In this document: positions 46,187-54,881 of the stretch, in pieces
Position numbering within the stretch: the first letter of the stretch is position 1
Layout: each line of letters starts with the position of its first letter
Assembly (NCBI GenBank): GCA_016865035.1
Contig: CP018227.1
Coordinates: 590,001 to 654,000, forward strand
Direction of reading: 5' to 3'
From: Kordiimonadales bacterium IMCC3096
GTDB lineage: Bacteria; Pseudomonadota; Alphaproteobacteria; Minwuiales; Minwuiaceae
DNA: 64,000 nt
Made by a program: the position numbers and the translations under genes
The notes under the pieces: generated by a model
Database searches by the model: none
Seen by the model: only the letters and a program-made list of their open reading frames with translations
Told to the model about the DNA's origin: nothing

Positions 46187-46528
46187 ATGACCGCTCCCTT
46201 CAATGTGCCCGACATGCTCAACGGCGGCTGGAACAGCCTCGACTTCGCCCCGTTCCGCGAAGGGATCGAGATCGCGAAGATCCTGGAGGGCGAACCGGCG
46301 CTGGCCGTGCTGCGCTACCAGCCCGGCGCCACCGTCCCGGCCCACCGCCACCCGGCCCCGGAAACCGTGCTGGTACTGGAAGGCAGCCAGACGGACGACA
46401 ACGGCCACTATCCGACAGGCACCCTGATCGTGAACACGGCAGGCAGCAGCCACAATGTCTGGTCAACGGACGGCTGCGTCGTTCTGGTGCAATGGGCGAA
46501 GCCGATCGAGTTTGCGGCAAAGTCGTAG
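46187..46528 (+). CDS. Small cupin-domain protein
   Basis: This 113-residue protein is a single cupin barrel. The metal-site motif reads PAHRHPAPETVLVLEGSQTDD, with two His and a Glu in the usual places, and a later His in AGSSHNVWS. This resembles the ChrR-type cupins. It closes the nitrogen-scavenging block. It could be a small enzyme acting on an amide product or a sensor; the sequence does not decide. Confidence 0.75.
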   Translation: MTAPFNVPDMLNGGWNSLDFAPFREGIEIAKILEGEPALAVLRYQPGATVPAHRHPAPETVLVLEGSQTDDNGHYPTGTLIVNTAGSSHNVWSTDGCVVLVQWAKPIEFAAKS

Positions 46529-46554
46529 GCTTTCAAGCCCTCGACCCGTCCCGC

Positions 46555-47349
46555 TTACTGCTCCGACACCAGCCGTTCGTAAAGGTGCCAGCTTGCGTGT
46601 CCGAGCACGGGGAAGATCACGATCACGCCGATGAACAGCGGTGCAATGGCGACAAGTGTCAGCGCCCCCACCATTGCGCCCCAGCCGAGCATGACCGCCG
46701 GGCTCTGGAGCACGCTCTTCACGCTGGTGATCATCGCGGTGACGACATCGACCCGCTTGTCCAGCAGCAGCGGCATCGCGATCACCGTGATCGAGAACAG
46801 GATGGTCGCGAGCACCGCCCCGACCACCGTGCCCACGGCCAGGAATGTCAGGCCTTCACTGGTCGTGAACAGTGCACCCAGGAAACGATCAAGCGAATGG
46901 ACGGCCTGGCTGGACATGGTCAGGGCCAGCACCAGCCGCACCTGATAGGCCCAGATCCAGAAGACGAACAGGACAACGAACGACATCCAGCCGAACTCCC
47001 GCCGCTGCTGGCTGAAGATGGCGCCGAAGATGTCACTGGCGGTGAACGGCTCATCACGTTTCAGGCGCCGGGACATCTCGTACAGCCCGGCGGCCAGGAA
47101 GGGCGCGACCAGCGGAAAGCCGACCGCGGCGGCGATGACGATCCATATCTGGTTGTTGGCCGCAAGACCGGCGATCAGTGCCGCGCCGAACAGCGCGTAG
47201 ACGAGGCCGAAGAAGAGGCTGAGCAGGGGGCGTCGGCCAAAATCGCGCAGTCCGGCCCGCACGGCCGCACCGACATCGCTGAATGTTGCGGCAGCAACCT
47301 CCAGATGAACCGGCGCCGAGGCCGGGGCTGTTTCCTGTTCTGCTTGCAT
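46555..47349 (-). CDS. DUF2189 multi-pass membrane protein
   Basis: This 264-residue protein has about six membrane segments, with DVGAAVRAGLRDFGRRPLLSLFFGLVYALFG at the start, typical of the DUF2189 family common in alphaproteobacteria. The function of the family is not known. It converges on the cupin gene with a 26-bp gap and is divergent from the oxidoreductase. The ATG at 47349 was preferred over one at 47421 because the extra 24 residues look unlike the family. Confidence 0.75.
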   Translation of the reverse strand: MQAEQETAPASAPVHLEVAAATFSDVGAAVRAGLRDFGRRPLLSLFFGLVYALFGAALIAGLAANNQIWIVIAAAVGFPLVAPFLAAGLYEMSRRLKRDEPFTASDIFGAIFSQQRREFGWMSFVVLFVFWIWAYQVRLVLALTMSSQAVHSLDRFLGALFTTSEGLTFLAVGTVVGAVLATILFSITVIAMPLLLDKRVDVVTAMITSVKSVLQSPAVMLGWGAMVGALTLVAIAPLFIGVIVIFPVLGHASWHLYERLVSEQ

Positions 47350-47550
47350 GTTGCGACTTCTTGTTCTTGTGAGGACTTCAGGCAGGCATTCGGGGCAAGA
47401 ATACTTCGGTTCATTCAGCAAGACCAGTCGAAGCGTCCCTCCCCGTCGTCGCCCGCGGTCACCGGGGCTGTCTGATGATCTGCTGGCGCCGCCACCGTGA
47501 TCTGCCTACCCTCTACCGTCGGGGAAGAATCAGACATACAGGGGCAGGAC

Positions 47551-48495
47551 ATGCGCGCAGTCGGATTGATGGTTCATGGCGGACCGGAAGTGTTGCAGGT
47601 GGTCGACGTGCCGGAGGTGCATGCCGGACCGGGACAGGTGCGGGTACGTGTTCACGCCGCTGCCGTGAACCCGACCGACGTTGTCGGACGCAATGGCGGC
47701 CGGGCCAAGATGCAGAAGAAGGATCCGCCGCCCTATGTGCCCGGTATGGATATCGCGGGGTTCGTTGACCAGATCGGCGAGGGCGTGACCACCGGCGTGC
47801 GCGTCGGCGACCGGGTCATGGCGATGGTGGTTCCGGATGCGACCCACGGTGGCTATCGGGAACAGATCGTGCTGGACCAGCGGGCGGTGGTGGCGGCCCC
47901 GAAGGACACCAGTCATGCGGAAGCCTGCACCCTGCCGATGAACGGGCTGACCGCACGCCTGTCTCTTGACCTGATGGGGCTAGAACCCGGCCAGACGCTG
48001 GCGGTGACCGGCGGCCCAGGTGCCTATGGCGGCTATGTCATCCAGTTGGCGAAGACGGAGGGGCTGACGGTCATTGCCGATGCGGCACCAAAGGACGAGG
48101 CGCTGCTGCGCGCGCTGGGCGCGGACATCATTGTGCCCCGCAGCGATGACTTCGCCGCCGAGGTTCACAAGCATTTCCCCGAAGGCGTCGATGGGCTGGC
48201 CGACGGCGCACTGCTGAACGCGGCGGCGATTCCGGCGATCCGGGATGGCGGCGTGTTCACCGCCATCCGCGGCTTCAGCCCCGAGGAGGCCGTGCGGGAC
48301 ATCCGCTTCACCCAGACCTGGGTGCGCAATTATGATTGCGAATACGAGAAGCTCGATCAGCTGCGGCAGCTAGCCGACGCCGGCAAGCTGACCCTGCGCG
48401 TCGCCTGCACCGTGGCGCCGGAAGACGCCGGCAAGGCCCACGCGGCACTGGAAGCCGGGGGCAGTCGGGGTCGCTGGGTGATCACGTTCGACTAG
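47551..48495 (+). CDS. Zinc-independent quinone oxidoreductase-like protein (MDR family)
   Basis: This 314-residue protein has the MDR start [17 protein letters not shown], a substrate-domain [16 protein letters not shown] and the NADPH-binding segment [18 protein letters not shown]. No structural zinc cysteines are visible, so it fits the quinone reductase branch. The ATG at 47551 has AGGA just upstream. It stands alone between unrelated genes. Substrate unknown. Confidence 0.8.
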   Translation: MRAVGLMVHGGPEVLQVVDVPEVHAGPGQVRVRVHAAAVNPTDVVGRNGGRAKMQKKDPPPYVPGMDIAGFVDQIGEGVTTGVRVGDRVMAMVVPDATHGGYREQIVLDQRAVVAAPKDTSHAEACTLPMNGLTARLSLDLMGLEPGQTLAVTGGPGAYGGYVIQLAKTEGLTVIADAAPKDEALLRALGADIIVPRSDDFAAEVHKHFPEGVDGLADGALLNAAAIPAIRDGGVFTAIRGFSPEEAVRDIRFTQTWVRNYDCEYEKLDQLRQLADAGKLTLRVACTVAPEDAGKAHAALEAGGSRGRWVITFD

Positions 48496-48656
48496 GCTGC
48501 CCCGCCGTCCGGTGGCATTGCCGCCCTGCACGCCCGGGTCGCCATTTTCCGCTGGCGTTGCGGGCATGCCGATCTATCGTGCGACGCAGAAGCATTTTCG
48601 GCTGATCCGCCGCAATACCAGCCAGCGGCGCAGCACATGAAACCGGGGAGACCGAC

Positions 48657-49241
48657 TTGAAACTCTTGCACGCCCACAATTCACCTTACGGGCGCCGCGC
48701 CCTGCTGGCCGCGCGTTTCTCTGGCCTGGATATCGAGGAACTGGACGTCTCGAAGGATCCGGAGGCCCGCAACGTCCTGGTCGCCGCCGGCCCCAGCGCC
48801 AAGATCCCCGGCCTGCTGCTGGACGATGGCACCTGCCTTTGCGAGACCCTGATCATCGGCCGCTATATCGACGCGCAGGCCCCCAACAAGCTGATGGACT
48901 ATTCCCCAAAGCAGCTCGAGATCGAGGGTATTGCGTCCGTGCTGATGGACGCGACCTACAAGCGCAGCAAGGAACGGCTGGCGGAGGACGGGGTACCGTC
49001 GCCCACGGTCCTGAAGACGGAGACCGACCGCATCGCCCGCTGCTACGATGCGCTGGAAACCCGCCTGGCCGGCCAGCCCGCCGCCTTCAACCTGGCGACC
49101 ATTGCTGCCGTCTCGGCACTGGGTTACGCCAACTGGCGCGGAGCCGACGACAACTGGCGCGAAGGCCGCCCGGGCCTCGCCGCCTGGTACGATGCCATGA
49201 TGCAGAACAAGGACGTCGCCGAGACTGCCCCGGTCTTCTAG
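48657..49241 (+). CDS. Glutathione S-transferase-like protein
   Basis: This 194-residue protein has the thioredoxin-like N-domain with HNSPYGRRALLAARFSGL, where a Ser stands at the usual activation position, and SAKIPGLLLDDGT with the cis-Pro for glutathione binding. The C-domain is helical. The start is a TTG at 48657 with a GGGGAG ribosome site seven bases before it. It may detoxify or reduce small molecules. It sits alone, 161 bp from the oxidoreductase gene. Confidence 0.75.
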   Translation: MKLLHAHNSPYGRRALLAARFSGLDIEELDVSKDPEARNVLVAAGPSAKIPGLLLDDGTCLCETLIIGRYIDAQAPNKLMDYSPKQLEIEGIASVLMDATYKRSKERLAEDGVPSPTVLKTETDRIARCYDALETRLAGQPAAFNLATIAAVSALGYANWRGADDNWREGRPGLAAWYDAMMQNKDVAETAPVF

Positions 49242-49414
49242 AGTCCGGGCGACCTCGTCCCGGCGGACCGTCCGGGATTGCGGTGCCGGGCGGGGCGAAC
49301 GCAGGGCATGACGGAACTGCTTCCCAGCGCTGACGCAGAGGTGCGGAGTCCCCGGGGGAACAGGCCGGCAGCATCTGATTTGACCGGAGTCGACCGTGGA
49401 CCTAGAAGCAGAAC

Positions 49415-50905
49415 ATGACTGACAACACCCCCATCCTGATGGTCGAGGATGATCCGGCCAGTGCCATGCTCTACGAACAGGGGCTGCTGCCCCGTTTCCG
49501 GAACATTGCCAAGGCGGATACCCTGAAGCAGGCCAGGCAGCTGATCGGCGAGAGTTCGTTCGGCCTCATGATCCTGGATGTGCGCCTGCCGGACGGCAAT
49601 GGCCTCGACCTGCTGCGCGAGATGACGGATCAGGACAGGCTGGTCCCGACAATCGTGCTGACCGGGCAGGGTTCCGTGAAGACCGCGGTCGATGCCATGC
49701 ACCTCGGCGCGATGGATTTCATCGTGAAACCCTGCAGCCCCAAGAAATTGCGGGAAGCCTGCGAGGCCACACTCGCCCGTCGCCAGAGGGCGGCAGCTGC
49801 ACCTGCTTCGGACCCTGTGGATGCCGCCGCAACGGCAGATGCCGGTGCTGCGAAACCGAAACGGGGGCCTTCCGGATTCCTGGGTGAGTCGGCGGCGATG
49901 AAGAATGTCTTCGCGCTGATCGAAGCCTCCGCCCGGTCCGATGCGCCTGTGTTCATCACCGGCGAATCCGGCACGGGCAAGGAGCTCTGTGCCAGCGCCA
50001 TCCACAATACCGGCGAGCGTCGCAACGGACCTTTCGTTGCCATCAACTGCGCGGCCATTCCCCGTGAACTGATGGAATCGTCGATCTTCGGCCACCGGAA
50101 GGGCGCATTCACCGGTGCGATCTCGGATCATGTGGGCGCGGCGGAGGAGGCCAACGGAGGCACGCTGTTCCTCGACGAGATCTGCGAGATGGACCTCGAT
50201 CTGCAGGCCAAGCTGCTGCGCTTCATCCAGACCGGCACCTATCGGCGGGTGGGTGATTCCAGGGACCGTCCCACGGACATCCGGTTCGTCTGCGCCACGA
50301 ACAAGGATCCGCTCGACTTCGTGCAGCGTGGCAAGTTCCGCGAAGACCTGTACTACCGGCTGCATGTGGTCCCCATCGAGATGCCGCCGCTGCGGGAACG
50401 CGCAACGGACATGGCAATGCTGGCCCGGCGGTTCCTGAGGGACTATGGCGCGGTGGAGAAGAAGTCGTTCAGGGATTTCACCGACGACACGATGGCCATG
50501 ATCCAGAGCTATCCCTGGCCGGGCAATGTGCGGCAGTTGGAGAATGTGGTTCGCAACATCGTCGTGCTGCATGACGGAGAACTCGTGACGCCTGAAATGC
50601 TGCCGCGCCTGCCGCAGGCACCGGTTCCGCAACCCCTTGCCCCACAGCCAGCCCCGGGTGCCGCCTACGCACCGCAGCCGATGCCTGCTGCACCGGCAGC
50701 CGTTCCGGGTCAGGACGCAGCGACGACGGCAAATGCCCGGGACATTCTCGTCCGTCCGCTCGTGGAACTGGAGATGATGGCCATCGACGCCGCGATCGAG
50801 AAGTTCGATGGCAACATCACACAGGCGGCGCGGGCCCTGGACATCTCAACCTCGACCATCTACCGCAAGCAGATGGCCTGGGAGAAACGGAAACAGGGCA
50901 AGTAG
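49415..50905 (+). CDS. Sigma-54-dependent response regulator (NtrC type)
   Basis: This 496-residue protein has a receiver domain (residues 1-125) with the phosphate-accepting D55 in MILDVRLPDG and K107 nearby, an AAA+ domain (about 155-385) with Walker A GESGTGKE and the sigma-54 contact loop GAFTGA, a Pro/Ala-rich linker (about 395-430), and a Fis-type helix-turn-helix at the end (ITQAARALDISTSTIYRK). It should open sigma-54 promoters. Two such promoters lie in the divergent region at 62058-62253 of the same locus. No partner kinase is in the window. The end overlaps the convergent flippase gene by 60 bases. Confidence 0.9.
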   Translation: MTDNTPILMVEDDPASAMLYEQGLLPRFRNIAKADTLKQARQLIGESSFGLMILDVRLPDGNGLDLLREMTDQDRLVPTIVLTGQGSVKTAVDAMHLGAMDFIVKPCSPKKLREACEATLARRQRAAAAPASDPVDAAATADAGAAKPKRGPSGFLGESAAMKNVFALIEASARSDAPVFITGESGTGKELCASAIHNTGERRNGPFVAINCAAIPRELMESSIFGHRKGAFTGAISDHVGAAEEANGGTLFLDEICEMDLDLQAKLLRFIQTGTYRRVGDSRDRPTDIRFVCATNKDPLDFVQRGKFREDLYYRLHVVPIEMPPLRERATDMAMLARRFLRDYGAVEKKSFRDFTDDTMAMIQSYPWPGNVRQLENVVRNIVVLHDGELVTPEMLPRLPQAPVPQPLAPQPAPGAAYAPQPMPAAPAAVPGQDAATTANARDILVRPLVELEMMAIDAAIEKFDGNITQAARALDISTSTIYRKQMAWEKRKQGK

Positions 50906-52324
50906 TTTCCGGACAAGCGCATCAGGGGCCAGTCCGAGCAGCAGGCCGGAGCCTGCAATGATACCCAGGGCCAGAGTGCCCATGAGCACTTCGGAAAGCG
51001 GATCCGTCTGCTGTCCGATGACGGCGACCGCGACGCCGCCCATTGCCAACAACAGACCCAGGCGCCCGAGGCGATAGGGCAACCGCCGCCGCCTCTGCGC
51101 GAGCCAGACCACCAGCGAGAGCCGTGCGACCTGCGCGACAGCGGTGGCCAGGATCGCCCCGGTCACGCCGAGCTCCGGGATCAGCAGGAAGTAGAGGGCG
51201 AGAGCGATGACGGCGATGGTGGCCTCGACCCGGAACGCGTCCCAGCCGGTGCGCCCTGAGTAGATGCCGATGTTCAGGATACCCGTCACTGCATGCAGCA
51301 CGGCAATCCCGCACAGCCATGGCGCCAGCGAAGCCGCCGCGTGATAGGCCTCGGGCGTCATCAGACGAATGGCGGTCGGGGCCGTTGCGGCCACACCGAC
51401 ACCGCAGAGCACGGTCCAGACGACACCCGTGCCGGCCGCGACCGCGACACGCTTCTCACCGTCGGGGCCGTTCAGCATGGGGAACCTTCGGGCCAGCCAC
51501 CAGAGTTCGAAAGGCTGTGCCGCCATCGCCACGATCAGCGCGAACTTCACCGCGACGGCGTAGATCGCGACTGCCTCGACACCCACAAAGGCGGCCAGGA
51601 TCCATCGGTCGCAACTGCCAAGCACAAAGGCGGCAGCGCCGGCCAGCACCAGGGGACCGCCAAAGGCGACATGTTCCCGGGTGCGGGCAGCAGCGATGGT
51701 CATGCCAGTCTGCCTCAACTGATAGAGGGCAAGAGACGTTGCCAGCACCATGCAGGCGATCATGCCGGCGAGCAGAACACCCCAGACGCCGAAACCCAGC
51801 ACCAGCATCAGTGTCGCCAGACCTGCCTGGATCACGGAGCGTCCGGCACTGGCAATCGCATAGATGCCGGCCCGGTTGTTCATGCGCAGCCAGGCCAGCG
51901 GCACCAGTATCAGGCCGGAGGCAGCCAGACTGATCAGCAGCAGGCGCGTCTCGGAGGTGGCAATGCCGCCCGGCAACGCGATGGTGATCCATGGTGCCGC
52001 GATCTGGCCGGCGGCCAGAAAGATGAGACCGGATGCCATGGCGATCCCGAAGATCGAGGCCGTGGCCTTCCGCCGTTCGGCCTCGCCCCGGGCGGATCCG
52101 GCAAACCGGTAGACGCTGTCCGCCAGGCCAAGTCCCACGACCACGGACAGCAGGTCCGCAAGCGTCTGCAGGATATCCAGTCGTCCATAGTCTTCCGGCG
52201 AAAGGAACTGGGTGAACACCGGCACCATGACGAAAGACACCCCCTTCGCCACCAGAATCGAGAAGGCATACAGCAGGGTCTGCTGCAGGCCCGGGGGCAG
52301 TCTGGCGGACAGGGTGCGAAGCAT
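50846..52324 (-). CDS. wzx: Polysaccharide flippase (Wzx-like)
   Basis: This 492-residue protein has about 12-14 membrane segments and the MATE/PST layout of Wzx proteins, with VFTQFLSPEDYGRLDILQTL near the start. It would flip an undecaprenyl-linked repeat unit to the periplasm. The ATG at 52324 overlaps the stop of the DUF4114 gene; a GTG three bases earlier is in frame. The last 60 bases lie opposite the end of the response regulator gene. It forms the Wzx/Wzy route together with the ligase/polymerase at 53394. Confidence 0.85.
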   Translation of the reverse strand: MLRTLSARLPPGLQQTLLYAFSILVAKGVSFVMVPVFTQFLSPEDYGRLDILQTLADLLSVVVGLGLADSVYRFAGSARGEAERRKATASIFGIAMASGLIFLAAGQIAAPWITIALPGGIATSETRLLLISLAASGLILVPLAWLRMNNRAGIYAIASAGRSVIQAGLATLMLVLGFGVWGVLLAGMIACMVLATSLALYQLRQTGMTIAAARTREHVAFGGPLVLAGAAAFVLGSCDRWILAAFVGVEAVAIYAVAVKFALIVAMAAQPFELWWLARRFPMLNGPDGEKRVAVAAGTGVVWTVLCGVGVAATAPTAIRLMTPEAYHAAASLAPWLCGIAVLHAVTGILNIGIYSGRTGWDAFRVEATIAVIALALYFLLIPELGVTGAILATAVAQVARLSLVVWLAQRRRRLPYRLGRLGLLLAMGGVAVAVIGQQTDPLSEVLMGTLALGIIAGSGLLLGLAPDALVRKLLALFPFLPGHLLAVDGRG

Positions 52325-53397
52325 CACGCCGACTTTCCGCGCCGGACCGCGCCGAAGCCCACGATGATGGCCATCGCCAACCCCCCCACACCTGCGCCCA
52401 GGGCGGGGACCGGTGCGGCGCTGACCTTGGGAATGTTCGAATTCTGCAGGGCGTCGGCCGGGTCAGAGCGGACGATGAACACGGCGTCGTTGAAGTCATT
52501 GTCGCCGGAAAGGCGGTTAAGGTCCTCGAAGCCGACCACCACCTGGTTGGCATCGACAACATTCAGCATTGCCAGGTGCCGGGTGTTGCGGCTGACATCA
52601 TCGACCGTGGCGTCCGCGTCATTCTCCGGGTTCAGGAAATCCATCGACCAGTAGGTCGGATTGTCCTCGAGACTATTGACGCCTTTGCCGCTGACGCCTT
52701 TGCCGTTACCCTTCTTGCCCTTCGCAAAGGACGGATGGTCCTGGAGATTATCGACGCCTTTGCCGTTACCCTTCTTGCCGTTCGCAAAGGACGGATGGTC
52801 CTGGAGATTATCGACGCCATTGACGCCGCTGCCATTCCAGCCGTTCGCGATCAGAAAGAAACCGACGTTGGTGCCCGCTTCGAAGATCTTGTCGCCGGTC
52901 ATGGTCCAGCTGTCGTCGGTCAGGTTGATGCTACCGCCACCGATGACCGTCGTGTCACCTGCCTGAAGGAGTCCCCCGGACCCTGCCCCCGAGAAATTGC
53001 TGAACAGGACACCCATGTCATCGACGGCACCGGAGGACTGCATCTCGGCAAAGCCGATATTTCCGGACCCGTTGATGTCGATATCGCCGAACGTCAGTCC
53101 GTCGAAGGCGTTGTCCTGATAGGTGAAATAGCCAACCGAGTTCCGATACCCGGCGCCTTCGCTGACAAAGGTCACGGCCAGATGGGAGGCGTCATCCAGA
53201 CGAAGGCTGGGATAGTAGGCTTCATTCAGAAACTCGGCCCCCACGGCCTGGCTCTCCGGCAACTGCCGCGAGACCGTTTCCAGGATGTCCTGGCCGACAC
53301 CGATGTTCGTCATGTCTTCCGGCACCTGCTGGGCCTGCGCCGATGTCGCCGCAAAGAGCCCGGCAACCGCCGAAGCCGCAATCGTCAGACGTTTCAT
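52324..53397 (-). CDS. Secreted DUF4114 protein with PEP-CTERM-like sorting tail and tandem repeats
   Basis: This 357-residue protein has a signal peptide (cut near AQA, residue 22), a long Gly/Asn-rich body, two 20-residue tandem repeats at 194-213 and 214-233, a DUF4114 region (about 240-310, with GFEDL and DNDFND), and a C-terminal PVPALG (329-334), hydrophobic stretch and RRGK. The tail has the layout of exosortase sorting signals: short motif, membrane segment, basic end. The gene lies between the ligase and flippase genes with overlaps on both sides, and an exosortase-like gene is at 63312. It is probably processed and attached to, or released into, the polysaccharide matrix. Confidence 0.75.
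   Translation of the reverse strand: MKRLTIAASAVAGLFAATSAQAQQVPEDMTNIGVGQDILETVSRQLPESQAVGAEFLNEAYYPSLRLDDASHLAVTFVSEGAGYRNSVGYFTYQDNAFDGLTFGDIDINGSGNIGFAEMQSSGAVDDMGVLFSNFSGAGSGGLLQAGDTTVIGGGSINLTDDSWTMTGDKIFEAGTNVGFFLIANGWNGSGVNGVDNLQDHPSFANGKKGNGKGVDNLQDHPSFAKGKKGNGKGVSGKGVNSLEDNPTYWSMDFLNPENDADATVDDVSRNTRHLAMLNVVDANQVVVGFEDLNRLSGDNDFNDAVFIVRSDPADALQNSNIPKVSAAPVPALGAGVGGLAMAIIVGFGAVRRGKSA
52693..52812 (-). repeat. Two in-frame 60-bp tandem repeats
   Basis: Copies at 52693-52752 and 52753-52812 are identical except for one base (C at 52720, G at 52780). They encode 20-residue units with DNLQDHPSFA and GKKGNGK. A shorter, diverged piece follows in the protein as GVNSLEDNPTYW. Near identity at the DNA level suggests a recent or ongoing expansion. 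Confidence 0.95.
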
Positions 53398-54872
53398 TTC
53401 CTGTCTCCACTGGTTGTCCAGGGTCGTGGCGCAAGAGCCATGCCTCTGGAAACTGCTTTGTTTTTCAGAAAGTTGGAAATCGGTCCGGCCGGATCGCTGC
53501 ATTCCGCGCCGGTCAGCCACTGCGGTTCGCCATGGCTGCGCAGGTAGTGACGCAAGGCGATGGCCAGCGCGAGCATGACGTAGATCGGCCAGACGAAACC
53601 CTGGGTGAGGAAGGTGCCGCTGACACAGAACCCCGTGAAGCCACCGACCAGGGCGCTGCCGGCTGCGCGCATGACCGGGGGTATGTCGGACCGCGCGAGC
53701 AGGGTATCCCGGACCCGGAACGCGGACAGACCAAGTGTCACGACCATCGTGGCGAAGGCAGCAAATCCGAGAAGGCCGGTCTCTGCGATGACGCCGAACC
53801 AGGTCGAATGCACGGCGTGGTTCTTGCCGTCCCAATGCGGGCTGAAGAGGTAGTAGTTGAAGTAGAAATTGTCGAGGCCGACACCGAACAGCGGCTTGGC
53901 AAGCGCCATGCCGATGGCCGCCTGCCAGGCATAGATCCGGCCCATCGCGGATTCGTCGATGCCCTCCTCATGCGCGCCGCCGGACTGCCGGTCGTCAATA
54001 CCGGCCACCGCGAACAGCACCGCCATGGCCAGGACCCCGGCTGTACCCAGCAGCAGTTTCGATTTCACCCGGCGGGAGGCAAAGACACCAATGACAGCGG
54101 CAATGCCCAGCAGACCGCCACGGCTCTGGGTGGCGACAATGGCGCAGGCAATGAGCACGAAGATCACCACGCCGCCGATCCGGAGCATGCGGCCCAGCCC
54201 GGCGGTATCGGCCGCCGCCAGTGCCCACCCGGCGCCGAACAGCAGGACAAGCGACAGGTCATTCGGATCACCCAGCATGGAGCCGATATCACGCCCGATG
54301 GTGACCCGGGTGCCCTCTACCAGGCCGATCCCCGCAGCCTTGTTCTGCAATGCCACCAGCGCAACCAGTGCAGCAGATGCCAGCATCACCAGCAGCAGTT
54401 TCGAGAAGTCCGCAGGCTTGCGCAGCAGCCAGGCCAGCGCAAAGACCATGATCGCGATCTTGACGTATGTATCCTTCCAGTAACCGAAGGCATTGCCGGT
54501 GTTCGTGCCCGCGAACACCCCGATGGTGACCAGCCCGAAGAAGATGAGAAAAGGTGTGAACAGGCCGTCCCAGTATGTGGTCGTCCTGCGGAACACCAGG
54601 TTCCAGACCAGCGTGCCCAGAACGCCCAATGCCAGCAGCAGGGGCAGCTTCAGCGGCATCAGTTGCGGCACGACCTCGTGCAGGCGGAAGAAGGAAAAGG
54701 CGACGAACAGGATCCCAAGCACGCAGGCCTGACGTATGGCGACGATCATCAGGACCGGCAGCACGGCCAGTGCAGGCGCGACCACCGGGTGAGGCATCGC
54801 CACGGTCGCCGCAAGCGCCAGAAGGCCCAGGCTGAACGCTGTTGCGATCTGCAGTTTGGGATCGAGTGTCAT
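53394..54872 (-). CDS. O-antigen ligase/polymerase family membrane protein
   Basis: This 492-residue protein has about 12 membrane segments and a large periplasmic loop with KPLFGVGLDNF and NHAVHSTWFGVIAETG, the Wzy_C/O-antigen ligase pattern with the conserved His. It resembles the ligase-like proteins found in exosortase-linked EPS loci. It could polymerise the repeat unit or ligate the glycan to a protein or lipid. The start follows the GT4 gene stop by nine bases and its end overlaps the DUF4114 gene as ATGA. Confidence 0.8.
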   Translation of the reverse strand: MTLDPKLQIATAFSLGLLALAATVAMPHPVVAPALAVLPVLMIVAIRQACVLGILFVAFSFFRLHEVVPQLMPLKLPLLLALGVLGTLVWNLVFRRTTTYWDGLFTPFLIFFGLVTIGVFAGTNTGNAFGYWKDTYVKIAIMVFALAWLLRKPADFSKLLLVMLASAALVALVALQNKAAGIGLVEGTRVTIGRDIGSMLGDPNDLSLVLLFGAGWALAAADTAGLGRMLRIGGVVIFVLIACAIVATQSRGGLLGIAAVIGVFASRRVKSKLLLGTAGVLAMAVLFAVAGIDDRQSGGAHEEGIDESAMGRIYAWQAAIGMALAKPLFGVGLDNFYFNYYLFSPHWDGKNHAVHSTWFGVIAETGLLGFAAFATMVVTLGLSAFRVRDTLLARSDIPPVMRAAGSALVGGFTGFCVSGTFLTQGFVWPIYVMLALAIALRHYLRSHGEPQWLTGAECSDPAGPISNFLKNKAVSRGMALAPRPWTTSGDRK

Positions 54873-54881
54873 GCCGGTACC

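Noticed and set aside
48496-48656. Possible gene or regulatory RNA between oxidoreductase and GST genes
   Set aside because: No frame with a ribosome site and no convincing stem was seen. The same holds for 49242-49414.
52693-52812. Repeats as a CRISPR or non-coding array
   Set aside because: There are no spacers and the units are in frame with an overlapping, well-supported gene.
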